A stretch of DNA of 64,000 bases. It comes from Spirosoma sp. SC4-14 (GTDB lineage: Bacteria > Bacteroidota > Bacteroidia > Cytophagales > Spirosomataceae). Position 1 is the stretch's first letter. Every line of letters begins with the position of its first letter. A model generated the notes under the pieces. It did no database searches. It was not told the DNA's origin and worked only from the letters and a program-made list of their open reading frames with translations. The position numbers and the translations under genes were made by a program. The DNA lies in the NCBI RefSeq assembly GCF_037201965.1, contig NZ_CP147518.1, forward strand, positions 3,093,001 through 3,157,000. The letters run 5' to 3'. Shown here in pieces: positions 33,802 through 42,013 of the stretch.

Positions 33802-36471
33802 CCCAACAACCCGCCCCGCTTTGCCACCTACCTGCTCCATCTGTTCTGCCCACCGCATCGGGCCGAAGAGCTGGAGGGCGATCTGGATGAACTGTTTCAG
33901 CAGCGCGTCCGGGAGGTGGGCCTGCGTAAAGCGCGTTGGCGGTATATGCGCGATGTGGTGAGCCTGATGCGACCCAGCCTAATCCGTAGAGACAAGGCAT
34001 GCCTTGTCTCTGCAAACATAAATAATACATACCCCAAACCAGCACATACAACCATGTTACGCAACTATCTCAAAATCGCCTGGCGGAATTTGCTTCGTAG
34101 CCCTGGTCTCAGCACCATCAATATTGTTGGTCTAAGCATTGGTCTGGCGGCTGTTCTGTTCATTCTGCTGTTCGTACAGGACGAAGTGTCGTATGATCGC
34201 TTTCATGCCCGTGGTGATCAACTGTACCGGGTTGTCCTGAACGCGACAAGTCCTGAGGGCAACGAAATTGCCAACGGAGCAACGGGGCTGCCACAGGGAC
34301 CAGCCTTTACTACTGACCTGCCTGAGGTAGCCGCGTTTTGCCGGGTACAAGGGTATGAAATGCTGGTCCGTCACAATCAGGATGCCGTGTACCACCAGGT
34401 TATGTACGTCGATACGTCTTTTTTTTCATTGTTTAGTTTTAACCTGCTGGCCGGTGATTCCAGGACTCTGTTGAACGATCCGGGAAGTGTGGTCATTACG
34501 GATGATATGGCTCGTACATACTTCGGTACGATCGATGTGCTGAATAAGTTATTAGCCATTGATGCCGGAGGAAATTTCGAAAACTATCGGATTACTGGCG
34601 TTGTAAAAACACCCCCAGCCAATTCGAGCATCCGGTTCGATATACTGAGACCGTTTGTTGCATCGCTCTCACCCGATCAGAAAACCTGGGCGCAAAGTGA
34701 CTGGTCGGATGGATTTCTGAATACCTTTCTGCTGCTGAAGCCTAACGTGCATACGGCCGACCTCGGTGCGATAGAGCAGAAAATGGCTACGGTATTCGAA
34801 AAATATGCTGGTCAGCAACTCGCGCAACTTCGTAAAGAGCATGGTTCGTTTCGGATGGCTTATCAGTTGCAGCCTTTTTCGGCCATGCACCTCGACGACC
34901 GGTATGAACTCAGCAATGGTCTGGAGCGGGGGTCATCGTCGGTATATTCGTATGTATTGAGTGGGATTGCTGCGTTGATTTTACTGCTGGCCGGTATTAA
35001 TTTCGTCAATCTGACCCTGGCTCGGTCGCTCCGTCGGACTAAAGAGATTGGTATTCGTAAAGTGACAGGTAGCACACGTCAGCAGTTGATCGGGCAGTTT
35101 GTTGGCGAAACCTTCCTGCTGACCCTGCTGGCCTTTGTTCCGGCCCTGATTCTGGTGTATAGCCTACTGCCCGAATTTGGGGCGCTTGCCAACAAGGCTT
35201 TAAACGTCCGTTACCTGCTGACTCCCCAGACCATTGGCCTTTTTGGAGCACTTATCGTGCTGGTTACCATACTGGCTGGTTTTTATCCGGCTCGGGTGCT
35301 TTCTGGTTTCAACCCGGCACGGGTACTCTACGGCCGATCTGGCCTGATACGAAGCAATAGAACCGACAAATCGTTGCTGGTTTTACAGTTCGTGGTTGCC
35401 ATTGTACTGCTGATTGGCACGGCGGTACTGCATGGGCAGTTCCGGTACATTCAGACGGCCAATGTAGGCTACGAGCGTGCCAATCGTGTACGTATTTACG
35501 TACCCTGGGGTCGCGAGCGGCAGGGCGAACTGCTGAAACAGACCCTTCGCAATCAGCCCGGTATTGAAGCTGTCGCCCGAAAATCAGGAGGGCATCGGGC
35601 TGGTACCTATTACGTCAACAACAAAGCGGTAAAGTCGGGTAATGAATGGGTCGATGATCAGTATCTTCAGTTTGTAAACATACCGATTCTGAAAGGTCGG
35701 GGTTTGCGGGCCAACAGCCCTGCCGATAGTGCGTCCAACATTCTGGTAAACGAAACCTTTGTTAAGCGTTTCCTCTCGACCGATCGGTCGCCTATCGGGC
35801 AGATTGTTCAGCGGCAGGATGAGGCTGCTATCCGGCACGATCTGACGGTGGTTGGTGTCGTCCGGGATTATCAATATCGATCCATGCGCGATAAGTCCGA
35901 ACCGGTGCTGTTTCAAATTGGCAAGGCCGAGCAGATGAATCAACTTTACGTCAGGCTGAACCCTGCCCAGACGCAGGTCGGTTTGCAGACCATTGAACGG
36001 ACATTCAGGCAACTCATTCCCTTTCAGCCATTCTCCTATCATTTTATGGAGGATGACCGATTGAGCAATTACGCCGATGAGGCCAACTGGAAGCAACTCA
36101 TTACTTATGCCGCTCTGCTGGCTATCCTGATTGCAGGCCTTGGGCTGTTCGGCATGGTTTCGCTAACGGTCGAGCAGCGCACCAAAGAAATCGGTATCCG
36201 AAAAGTTCTGGGAGCTACTACGTTGGAAATCAATAGTATGTTATCGGGCGCGTTTCTGAAACTGGTATTGCTGGCGTTTCTAATAGCTGCACCCATCGGC
36301 TGGTATGCTTCTCGACAATGGCTAGACCGGTTCGTGTACCGGATGAATCTAAACGGTTGGTTATTCGCGTCGGTTGGTCTTTCAGTACTAGTGCTCGCCC
36401 TGCTGACGGTTAGTTTTCAAAGCATTAAAGCGGCCTTGATGAATCCGGTCAAATCGTTACGGTCGGAATGA
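33799..36471 (+). CDS. Duplicated FtsX-type permease with prefix domain and a repeat-derived linker
   Basis: 890 residues from ATG 33799; an ATG at 33778 would add seven residues encoded by the inverted repeat. The prefix (PPRFATYLLHLFCPPHRAEELEG) is nearly identical at DNA level to that of the next gene. The linker before Met86 (MLRNYLKIAW) is about ten residues longer than in the neighbours because a 24-bp palindrome (33988-34011) lies in frame and encodes DKACLVS. The permease body is diverged: REIG is replaced by RRTKEIGIRKVTGST in the first unit, and EQRTKEIGIRKVLGAT closes the second. Tail KAALMNPVKSLRSE. Middle gene of a three-permease run. Confidence 0.92.
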   Translation: MPNNPPRFATYLLHLFCPPHRAEELEGDLDELFQQRVREVGLRKARWRYMRDVVSLMRPSLIRRDKACLVSANINNTYPKPAHTTMLRNYLKIAWRNLLRSPGLSTINIVGLSIGLAAVLFILLFVQDEVSYDRFHARGDQLYRVVLNATSPEGNEIANGATGLPQGPAFTTDLPEVAAFCRVQGYEMLVRHNQDAVYHQVMYVDTSFFSLFSFNLLAGDSRTLLNDPGSVVITDDMARTYFGTIDVLNKLLAIDAGGNFENYRITGVVKTPPANSSIRFDILRPFVASLSPDQKTWAQSDWSDGFLNTFLLLKPNVHTADLGAIEQKMATVFEKYAGQQLAQLRKEHGSFRMAYQLQPFSAMHLDDRYELSNGLERGSSSVYSYVLSGIAALILLLAGINFVNLTLARSLRRTKEIGIRKVTGSTRQQLIGQFVGETFLLTLLAFVPALILVYSLLPEFGALANKALNVRYLLTPQTIGLFGALIVLVTILAGFYPARVLSGFNPARVLYGRSGLIRSNRTDKSLLVLQFVVAIVLLIGTAVLHGQFRYIQTANVGYERANRVRIYVPWGRERQGELLKQTLRNQPGIEAVARKSGGHRAGTYYVNNKAVKSGNEWVDDQYLQFVNIPILKGRGLRANSPADSASNILVNETFVKRFLSTDRSPIGQIVQRQDEAAIRHDLTVVGVVRDYQYRSMRDKSEPVLFQIGKAEQMNQLYVRLNPAQTQVGLQTIERTFRQLIPFQPFSYHFMEDDRLSNYADEANWKQLITYAALLAILIAGLGLFGMVSLTVEQRTKEIGIRKVLGATTLEINSMLSGAFLKLVLLAFLIAAPIGWYASRQWLDRFVYRMNLNGWLFASVGLSVLVLALLTVSFQSIKAALMNPVKSLRSE
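33988..34011. repeat. Perfect 24-bp palindrome inside the permease linker
   Basis: Arms of 12 bp with no loop read AGAGACAAGGCA and its complement. It shares the GTAGAGAC...GTCTCT ends with the intergenic hairpin at 36474-36499, so both look like copies of one small palindromic repeat. It keeps the reading frame of the gene open. Confidence 0.7.
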
Positions 36472-36473
36472 TG

Positions 36474-36499
36474 TAGAGACGCGATCCCTCGCGTCTCTA
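36474..36499. repeat. GTAGAGAC-type palindromic repeat between permease genes
   Basis: Perfect 11-bp arms (36474-36484 and 36489-36499) around a TCCC loop start 2 bp after the preceding stop and end 15 bp before the next ATG. AT-rich sequence follows. It may act as a weak terminator or mRNA stabiliser, and resembles short palindromes dispersed in Bacteroidota genomes. Confidence 0.7.
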
Positions 36500-36514
36500 T
36501 ATAAAAAATACCCC

Positions 36515-39124
36515 ATGAAACCACCCCGTTTTGCCACCTACCTGCTCCATCTGTTCTGCCCACCGCATCGGGCCGAAGAGCTGGAGGGCGATCTGGATGA
36601 GCTGTTTCGGCAGCGAGTGCGGGAGGTGGGCCTGCGGAAGGCGCGTTGGCGGTATATGCGTGATGTGGTGAGTCTGTTGCGCCCGTCATTGATGAAAGAA
36701 AATGGAAATGAATACCCAACCCCAGCTTTTAGCACTATGTTACGCAACTATCTCAAAATCGCACTCCGAAATCTGGCCAAGAACCGGGTGTATTCCTTCA
36801 TCAACATTGGTGGACTGGCCGTTGGTATGGCTGTTGCCATGCTGATCGGTCTCTGGATATACGATGAGCTGTCGTTCGATCGATATTTTCAGAACTACGA
36901 CCGTATTGCCAAGGTCATGCAAAACGGAACTTTCAATGGCGAAGTGTTTCATGGTGAATACAACCCGGCACCTATGGGTCCCGAGCTGCGGACGATTTAC
37001 GGTGATAATTTTACCCATGTCATCATGTCGTCCTGGACACGCGATCACATTCTGGCATATGGGGACAAAAAATTAACCAAAACCGGCAATTACCTGAGTG
37101 CCGATGCACCCGATATGCTGACCCTGAAGATGCTTAGCGGTACACGGGCTGGGCTAAAAGACCAGAATTCGATTTTACTGTCGGAGTCGACGGCCAAGAC
37201 CTTGTTTGGCGAGGCCGATCCGGTAGGTAAACTGATGAAGATCGATAATAAACTGGATGTGAAAGTGACGGGCGTATATGAAGATTTTCCGTACAATACC
37301 GAGTTTCGGGAGATGAAATTCATTGCGCCCTGGAACTTATATGTGTCGTCGGAAAGCTGGGTAAAACGCGCACAGGACAATGTCGAATGGGGTAATTTTT
37401 CCTGGCAGGTACTGGCTCAGATTGCACCCAATACTGATTTTGATGCCGTTTCAGCCAAAATCAAAGACCTACGGCTAAAGCATAACCCGGAGGTAGCGTT
37501 CATCAAGCCCGTAGTGTACCTGCTTCCCATGCGCAAATGGCATCTCTATTCGGGTTGGGATAAGTCGGGCAACCTCGAAGGCCGGATACAATACGTGTGG
37601 CTGTTCGGGATTATCGGGGTGTTTGTGCTGCTGCTGGCCTGTATCAACTTTATGAATCTGAGTACAGCCCGTTCCGAAAAGCGTGCGAAAGAGGTGGGCA
37701 TTCGGAAGGCGGTTGGTTCCGTTCGGAGTCAATTAATCAGTCAGTTCTTCAGCGAGTCGCTGCTGGTGGTTTCGTTTGCGTTTGTATTGGCTATACTGTT
37801 AGTTCTCCTAATCCTTCCTGTCTTCAATGAGGTGGCCGATAAACAGATTGGCATTTTATGGACCAACCCGGTCTTCTGGTTTTGTGGTATTGGTTTTAGT
37901 TTACTAACGGGGCTGATCGCGGGAAGTTATCCGGCCCTTTATTTATCGTCGTTCCAGGCTGTCAAGGTACTGAAAGGCACATTCCGGGTTGGAAGATTTG
38001 CCTCGATTCCGCGTCAGGTGTTGGTGGTGGTGCAATTCACGGTTTCCGTGACGCTGATTATCGGAACGATCATTGTGTTCCGGCAGATTCAATACGCCAA
38101 AGATCGACCAGTTGGTTACGACCGGACTGGATTGATTACGGTAGCGATGAATACACCGGAGTTACATCAGCATTACAATGCGCTTCGGGATGCTTTGATT
38201 CAGACCGGAGCCGTTGTTGATATGTCGACCTCATCGGCTCCGGCAACGGATCTAAACTCACAAAATAGCGGCTTCGATTGGGAGGGTAAAGACCCGAACT
38301 TCAAAGACAACTTTGGAACGATTGCCGTTACGCACGATTATGGCAAAACGGTTGGCTGGCAGTTTGTTCAAGGTCGCGATTTTTCCCGGCAATTTACCAG
38401 CGATTCATCGGGCATGGTCATCAATGAAACCGCTGTGCGGTATATGGGTTTGAAAGACCCGGTGGGTAAACAGGTTAAATGGAATGGTAAGCCATACCGA
38501 GTGGTGGGAGTTATAAAGGATATGCTCATGGACTCGCCGTTTAAGCCTGTTTATCAGACGGTCTATGTTATGGATTATGGCTGGGCAAATGTCATCAATA
38601 TCAAACTCAATCCGGCCCAAAGCACCAGAGAATCACTGGCTAAAATCGAAGGTGTTTTCCGTAAATTCAATCCCGGCAGCCCGTTCGATTATCGCTTCAC
38701 GGATCAGCAATATGCCCTAAAGTTTGCGGCCGAAGAACGGATCGGTAAGCTGGCTTCGGGCTTTGCCATCCTGGCCATTCTAATCAGTTGCCTGGGTCTG
38801 TTTGGGCTGGCTTCCTTCGTAGCCGAGCAGCGGACAAAGGAAATAGGCGTGCGCAAAGTACTGGGCGCATCCGTAACGAATGTATGGGCGCTGCTGTCCA
38901 AAGACTTTGTGATACTGGTTGTTATTGCTTTTAGCATTGCTACACCTATAGCCTGGTATGGCCTAAACAACTGGCTTCAGAAATATGAATACCGCACCGA
39001 AATATCCTGGTGGATTTTTGTGGCAGCCGGTTTAGGCGCTTTAGTCGTCACGTTGCTGACGGTCAGTTTTCAAAGTATCAAAGCTGCGTTGATGAATCCC
39101 GTTAAAAGTTTGCGAAGTGAATAG
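36515..39124 (+). CDS. Duplicated FtsX-type permease with N-terminal prefix domain
   Basis: 869 residues. The prefix shares a 140-bp block of about 95% identity with the preceding gene (33821-33960 against 36531-36670), while the permease body is instead closest to the genes at 6025 and 31083 (GGLAVGMAVAMLIGLWIYDEL, LRKWHLYSG-type domain, QILVVVQFTVSVTLIIGTI-like segment). The permease starts at Met75. It ends in EQRTKEIGVRKVLGAS and KAALMNPVKSLRSE. Last gene of the padR-led run; no intrinsic terminator is obvious on its own strand except the shared hairpin at 39160. Confidence 0.92.
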   Translation: MKPPRFATYLLHLFCPPHRAEELEGDLDELFRQRVREVGLRKARWRYMRDVVSLLRPSLMKENGNEYPTPAFSTMLRNYLKIALRNLAKNRVYSFINIGGLAVGMAVAMLIGLWIYDELSFDRYFQNYDRIAKVMQNGTFNGEVFHGEYNPAPMGPELRTIYGDNFTHVIMSSWTRDHILAYGDKKLTKTGNYLSADAPDMLTLKMLSGTRAGLKDQNSILLSESTAKTLFGEADPVGKLMKIDNKLDVKVTGVYEDFPYNTEFREMKFIAPWNLYVSSESWVKRAQDNVEWGNFSWQVLAQIAPNTDFDAVSAKIKDLRLKHNPEVAFIKPVVYLLPMRKWHLYSGWDKSGNLEGRIQYVWLFGIIGVFVLLLACINFMNLSTARSEKRAKEVGIRKAVGSVRSQLISQFFSESLLVVSFAFVLAILLVLLILPVFNEVADKQIGILWTNPVFWFCGIGFSLLTGLIAGSYPALYLSSFQAVKVLKGTFRVGRFASIPRQVLVVVQFTVSVTLIIGTIIVFRQIQYAKDRPVGYDRTGLITVAMNTPELHQHYNALRDALIQTGAVVDMSTSSAPATDLNSQNSGFDWEGKDPNFKDNFGTIAVTHDYGKTVGWQFVQGRDFSRQFTSDSSGMVINETAVRYMGLKDPVGKQVKWNGKPYRVVGVIKDMLMDSPFKPVYQTVYVMDYGWANVINIKLNPAQSTRESLAKIEGVFRKFNPGSPFDYRFTDQQYALKFAAEERIGKLASGFAILAILISCLGLFGLASFVAEQRTKEIGVRKVLGASVTNVWALLSKDFVILVVIAFSIATPIAWYGLNNWLQKYEYRTEISWWIFVAAGLGALVVTLLTVSFQSIKAALMNPVKSLRSE

Positions 39125-39159
39125 TCGGAGAAAGTATTCACTGTTTTCAGAAACAAAAA

Positions 39160-39184
39160 AAGCCGGAGCGAATGGCTCCGGCTT
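39160..39184 (-). terminator. Intrinsic terminator for csbD-like gene (possibly bidirectional)
   Basis: Perfect 10-bp GC-rich arms (39160-39169, 39175-39184) with a 5-nt loop. The A-run at 39154-39160 becomes a U-run on the minus strand, which fits termination of the gene at 39208-39393; it also lies 35 bp after the plus-strand permease stop. Confidence 0.85.
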
Positions 39185-39207
39185 CAATAATACGATTACT
39201 GGCTTAC

Positions 39208-39393
39208 TTATAGGTCGGCAATCGCTTTATTGATTTCGTCTTTCGTTTTTCCGGTTTTTTGCTGGATTTTTCCCCACATTTCGTCTTCCTGACCTTCCTG
39301 ATAGGTTAAATCATCGTCGGTGAGGTCGCCATAGGCTTGTTTCAGTTTGCCTTTCATTTCGTTCCAGCCCCCTTTCACGGTTGTCTCGTTCAT
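39208..39393 (-). CDS. CsbD-family stress protein
   Basis: 61 residues, the usual length for CsbD/YjbJ proteins, with the diagnostic start [24 protein letters not shown] and the second half [23 protein letters not shown]. The family is small, hydrophilic, abundant under general or osmotic stress, and of unknown molecular function. Monocistronic, with its own terminator at 39160-39184. Confidence 0.93.
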   Translation of the reverse strand: MNETTVKGGWNEMKGKLKQAYGDLTDDDLTYQEGQEDEMWGKIQQKTGKTKDEINKAIADL

Positions 39394-39452
39394 GGTCGTA
39401 GTGTTTATAACGTTGAGAAATTAGTGTAATCGCCCTGATTACATAAGTATAA

Positions 39453-40586
39453 CTATGCCATGACGGAATTGTTTTGGGCAATATGAGTTGCAATCTGGTC
39501 AGAATCGATGGTAAGATTATAAATAACACCCGTAATTGGTGTTGTATATCCCAGAAAGTAAAGCCCTTTGAGGGGCGGATTGCTGAACCAAAGCTGTTTG
39601 GGATAGCCGCGATCATTTAAAATCTGTGCGGCCAGGGTCGAGTCCAGAAACGAAGTAAGTCCCGGTCGGTAACCGGTTGCCAGAATAATAGCATCGAAGG
39701 GAAGTTCGCGCCCGTCGGTAAAGGTGACCGTTTTAGCGTTGACTCGTTCAATACCCGGAACAACGGTGATCTTTCCGGCCTTAATCTGATCGAGCGTACC
39801 GATGTCGATAACGGGAATCACACCGCGTCGGGTATCGTAGGACGGCGGATGGGCCGGTTTTCCTAGCCCATAGGCCGATACATCGCCAACGCTGATTTTC
39901 TGCGAAAGTCCAGCCACAAAGTCATAAAACCAGGTCGGAAATTTACTGAGGAAGATCGCCGTCGGTTGAGCGGGTCGCCCGAACAAATCGCGCCGGATGA
40001 TATTGATTGCTCTACGAACGGAAATAAAGGGTTTGGCTCCATAGTCCAGTAAATCGAGCGCCAGTTCAGCACCCGTGTTTCCCATACCTACAACCAGCAC
40101 ATTTTCGTCGCGGAAGGGTGCGCCATTACGATATTCGCAGCTATGCCAGATAATGCCCCGGAAATCGCGCTGGCCTGGTAGTTCTGGAATATTCGGTATG
40201 CGGTTATAGCCCGTTGCCACCACCACCTGCTCACCCGTAAACGTATCGGTTTCGGTCTGTACCTGCCACTGTCCGTTGGCTATTCGTTGAAGCCCAATCA
40301 CTTTCTGGTTGTAGTGTGGACGAATGTTAAACTGTTCGGCATAACGTTCTAGGTATTCAACCACCTGTAGGCGAGGTACATACGTTGGGTAATTGCTCGG
40401 ATAAGGAAAGTGGGGGAGAGCCGAATGTTCTTTTACGGTATGCAGATGCAGCCGATCGTAGTGATTACGCCAGGCAAAACCAATGTAGTCGCTGGCTTCC
40501 AGAACCGTAAACGGGAGCTTTCGGTGAGCCAGTTGCCCGGCAATGGCCAACCCCGCCGGACCAGCCCCAATGATGATTGTTGACAT
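39453..40586 (-). CDS. FAD/NAD(P)-dependent monooxygenase-like oxidoreductase
   Basis: 377 residues. The N-terminal FAD-binding loop is IIGAGPAGLAIAGQL (residues 4-18), a second Rossmann loop for NADPH is VVGMGNTGAELALDLL (about 166-181), and ATGYRPGL marks the C-terminal FAD contact. This order fits class B flavoprotein monooxygenases (YUC/FMO or Baeyer-Villiger-like) of compact type. Substrate cannot be inferred. It follows the DUF2147 gene on the same strand after 96 bp that contain a degenerate inverted repeat. Confidence 0.87.
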   Translation of the reverse strand: MSTIIIGAGPAGLAIAGQLAHRKLPFTVLEASDYIGFAWRNHYDRLHLHTVKEHSALPHFPYPSNYPTYVPRLQVVEYLERYAEQFNIRPHYNQKVIGLQRIANGQWQVQTETDTFTGEQVVVATGYNRIPNIPELPGQRDFRGIIWHSCEYRNGAPFRDENVLVVGMGNTGAELALDLLDYGAKPFISVRRAINIIRRDLFGRPAQPTAIFLSKFPTWFYDFVAGLSQKISVGDVSAYGLGKPAHPPSYDTRRGVIPVIDIGTLDQIKAGKITVVPGIERVNAKTVTFTDGRELPFDAIILATGYRPGLTSFLDSTLAAQILNDRGYPKQLWFSNPPLKGLYFLGYTTPITGVIYNLTIDSDQIATHIAQNNSVMA

Positions 40587-40593
40587 GGGTGTA

Positions 40594-40668
40594 CCGTTTA
40601 TGGTGTACGGTTTACGATTGCGCTGTACTAGAAGAATGAACGCTGACAGGCGGAGCCACCATAAACCG
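40594..40668. repeat. Degenerate inverted repeat before the oxidoreductase start
   Basis: 12-bp arms with about one mismatch (40594-40605 and 40657-40668) lie in the gap between the DUF2147 gene and the oxidoreductase start (40586, minus strand). The layout repeats what is seen before the permease genes: the arm nearer the gene almost touches the start codon. Confidence 0.5.
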
Positions 40669-40682
40669 TAAACCGGTTTTAC

Positions 40683-41132
40683 CTACTTGATCCGGGTCCA
40701 GGTTTGAGTTTTGCCAATCAGTGAGATACCCATATAGCCTCGTACGTCCAGCGTATTAGGGTCTTTCAGCGTCATTTTGCAATTGTACTCTTTCCCATCT
40801 TCCGGATTATAGATTTTACCATCGCTCCAGACATTGCCTCCGTTGTATTTAAAATTATACATGATTGGTAAATTCATCAGGGGGCGGGTTCGTTTGGAGG
40901 GGTCGCCATTGCGGATGTCTGTTTTTGGCTTGCCCGTTGTGGGGTCATTGGGTTCGCTAAGCCAGATAAGTTTACCAAAATAGGTGCCTCCGCGCTTATA
41001 AATTTGCACATGCCCTTTTTTCGTACCATTTAGCCAGGTGCCCACTACCGCATCAGAGTCGTCGTCGGCAATAAAAGCAGATTGGGCAATGAGCAGAATG
41101 AAGATTGCGACCAGGTTACGTAGGGTTTTCAT
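40683..41132 (-). CDS. Secreted DUF2147-domain protein
   Basis: 149 residues with a signal peptide (MKTLRNLVAIFILLIAQSAFIA). The DUF2147 domain fills the rest: VVGTWLNGTKKGHVQIYKRGGTYFGKLIWL near the start, WSDGKIYNPEDGKEYNCKMTL in the middle and LDVRGYMGISLIGKTQTWTRI at the end (quoted in parts). The family forms small beta barrels of lipocalin type in Gram-negatives; ligand unknown. Upstream of the oxidoreductase on the same strand. Confidence 0.85.
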   Translation of the reverse strand: MKTLRNLVAIFILLIAQSAFIADDDSDAVVGTWLNGTKKGHVQIYKRGGTYFGKLIWLSEPNDPTTGKPKTDIRNGDPSKRTRPLMNLPIMYNFKYNGGNVWSDGKIYNPEDGKEYNCKMTLKDPNTLDVRGYMGISLIGKTQTWTRIK

Positions 41133-41294
41133 AAGTACTCGTTAATTAAAATGAAACGGTAAATTTGCTGTATTAACGTAAATATGGACTAAAAAGTCTG
41201 AACCCAGATGCCACATATCCGTAGATTTACAGGATTTTGAGTTCGGGAGATTCCCGAATTGGCTCAGGTATTCTATGTGAATTAATCAGTAACT

Positions 41295-41819
41295 ATGTTT
41301 CATCGAGATCCCAACCGGACCTATCCAACCGAAACCGAATCGCGGGTAATTATTCGGTTTCAGGATTGCGATCCTCTTCAGCACCTCAACAACGCAAAGT
41401 ATTTCGACTATTATTTTAATGCCCGTGAAGATCAGGTAGCCAAACTCTACGACATTAACTATGGCCAGATGTTTCGGGAATTGAAAACGAGCTGGGTCGT
41501 ATACCAGCACCAGATTGCCTACATCCGACCCGCACTGGTGAGTGAGTGGGTACGCATCACCTCCCGGCTGATTTATTTCAACGAAGATACCCTCGTTGAA
41601 GAGTTTTTCATGACCAACGATGACAAAACGGAACTGAAAAACGTGCTCTGGATGACGTCGAAGTACATTAGTGTGCAAACAGGTAAACGTACGCCACATA
41701 CCCCCGACGTTATGGCCTATCTGGAAGCAACGAAGTATCCGCACGTCGGTTATCCAGAAGTAAATTTTAACGACCGTATTCGCGAAATCAAGCAGGAACT
41801 CGTCCCGGTCAGGGTATAG
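41295..41819 (+). CDS. Acyl-CoA thioesterase, hotdog fold (4HBT family)
   Basis: 174 residues, one hotdog domain. The motif RFQDCDPLQHLNNAKYFDYY carries the D-x-x-x-H-x-N set of 4-hydroxybenzoyl-CoA thioesterase-like enzymes, with Asp as the likely catalytic residue. Further fold markers are QIAYIRPALVSEWVRI and the strand LKNVLWMTSKYISV. It would hydrolyse acyl-CoA or acyl-ACP in the cytoplasm; chain preference is unknown. Followed by a strong stem-loop at 41834-41887. Confidence 0.87.
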   Translation: MFHRDPNRTYPTETESRVIIRFQDCDPLQHLNNAKYFDYYFNAREDQVAKLYDINYGQMFRELKTSWVVYQHQIAYIRPALVSEWVRITSRLIYFNEDTLVEEFFMTNDDKTELKNVLWMTSKYISVQTGKRTPHTPDVMAYLEATKYPHVGYPEVNFNDRIREIKQELVPVRV

Positions 41820-41833
41820 AACAAGCTCTTTCT

Positions 41834-41887
41834 GACAGGATTGACATGATTTTCAAGACTAATCCTGAAAATCATGTCAATCCTGTC
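41834..41887. repeat. Perfect 22-bp inverted repeat (REP-like), probable terminator
   Basis: Arms at 41834-41855 and 41866-41887 are fully complementary around a 10-nt loop. The GACAGGATTGACATGATTTT sequence has the AATCCTGTCAATCCTG flavour of repeats found in many Bacteroidota genomes. An A-run follows rather than T, so termination on the plus strand is not assured; it starts 15 bp after the thioesterase stop. Confidence 0.8.
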
Positions 41888-41921
41888 GAAAAAAAACATG
41901 TTCTACGCCCGTTTGAAAAAA

Positions 41922-41991
41922 AGTTTGTAGTTTGTCAGTGCGTGGCCTGGAAGCAATTCTGATCAGGCTTCGAACTCACAAACTACAAACT
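41922..41991. repeat. 14-bp inverted repeat upstream of the symporter start
   Basis: Perfect arms at 41922-41935 and 41978-41991 flank a 42-nt loop and end 22 bp before the GTG start at 42014. If transcribed it would fold in the 5' leader of the symporter mRNA. Confidence 0.55.
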
Positions 41992-42013
41992 AGTTACTGA
42001 AACCCTCTCTACT

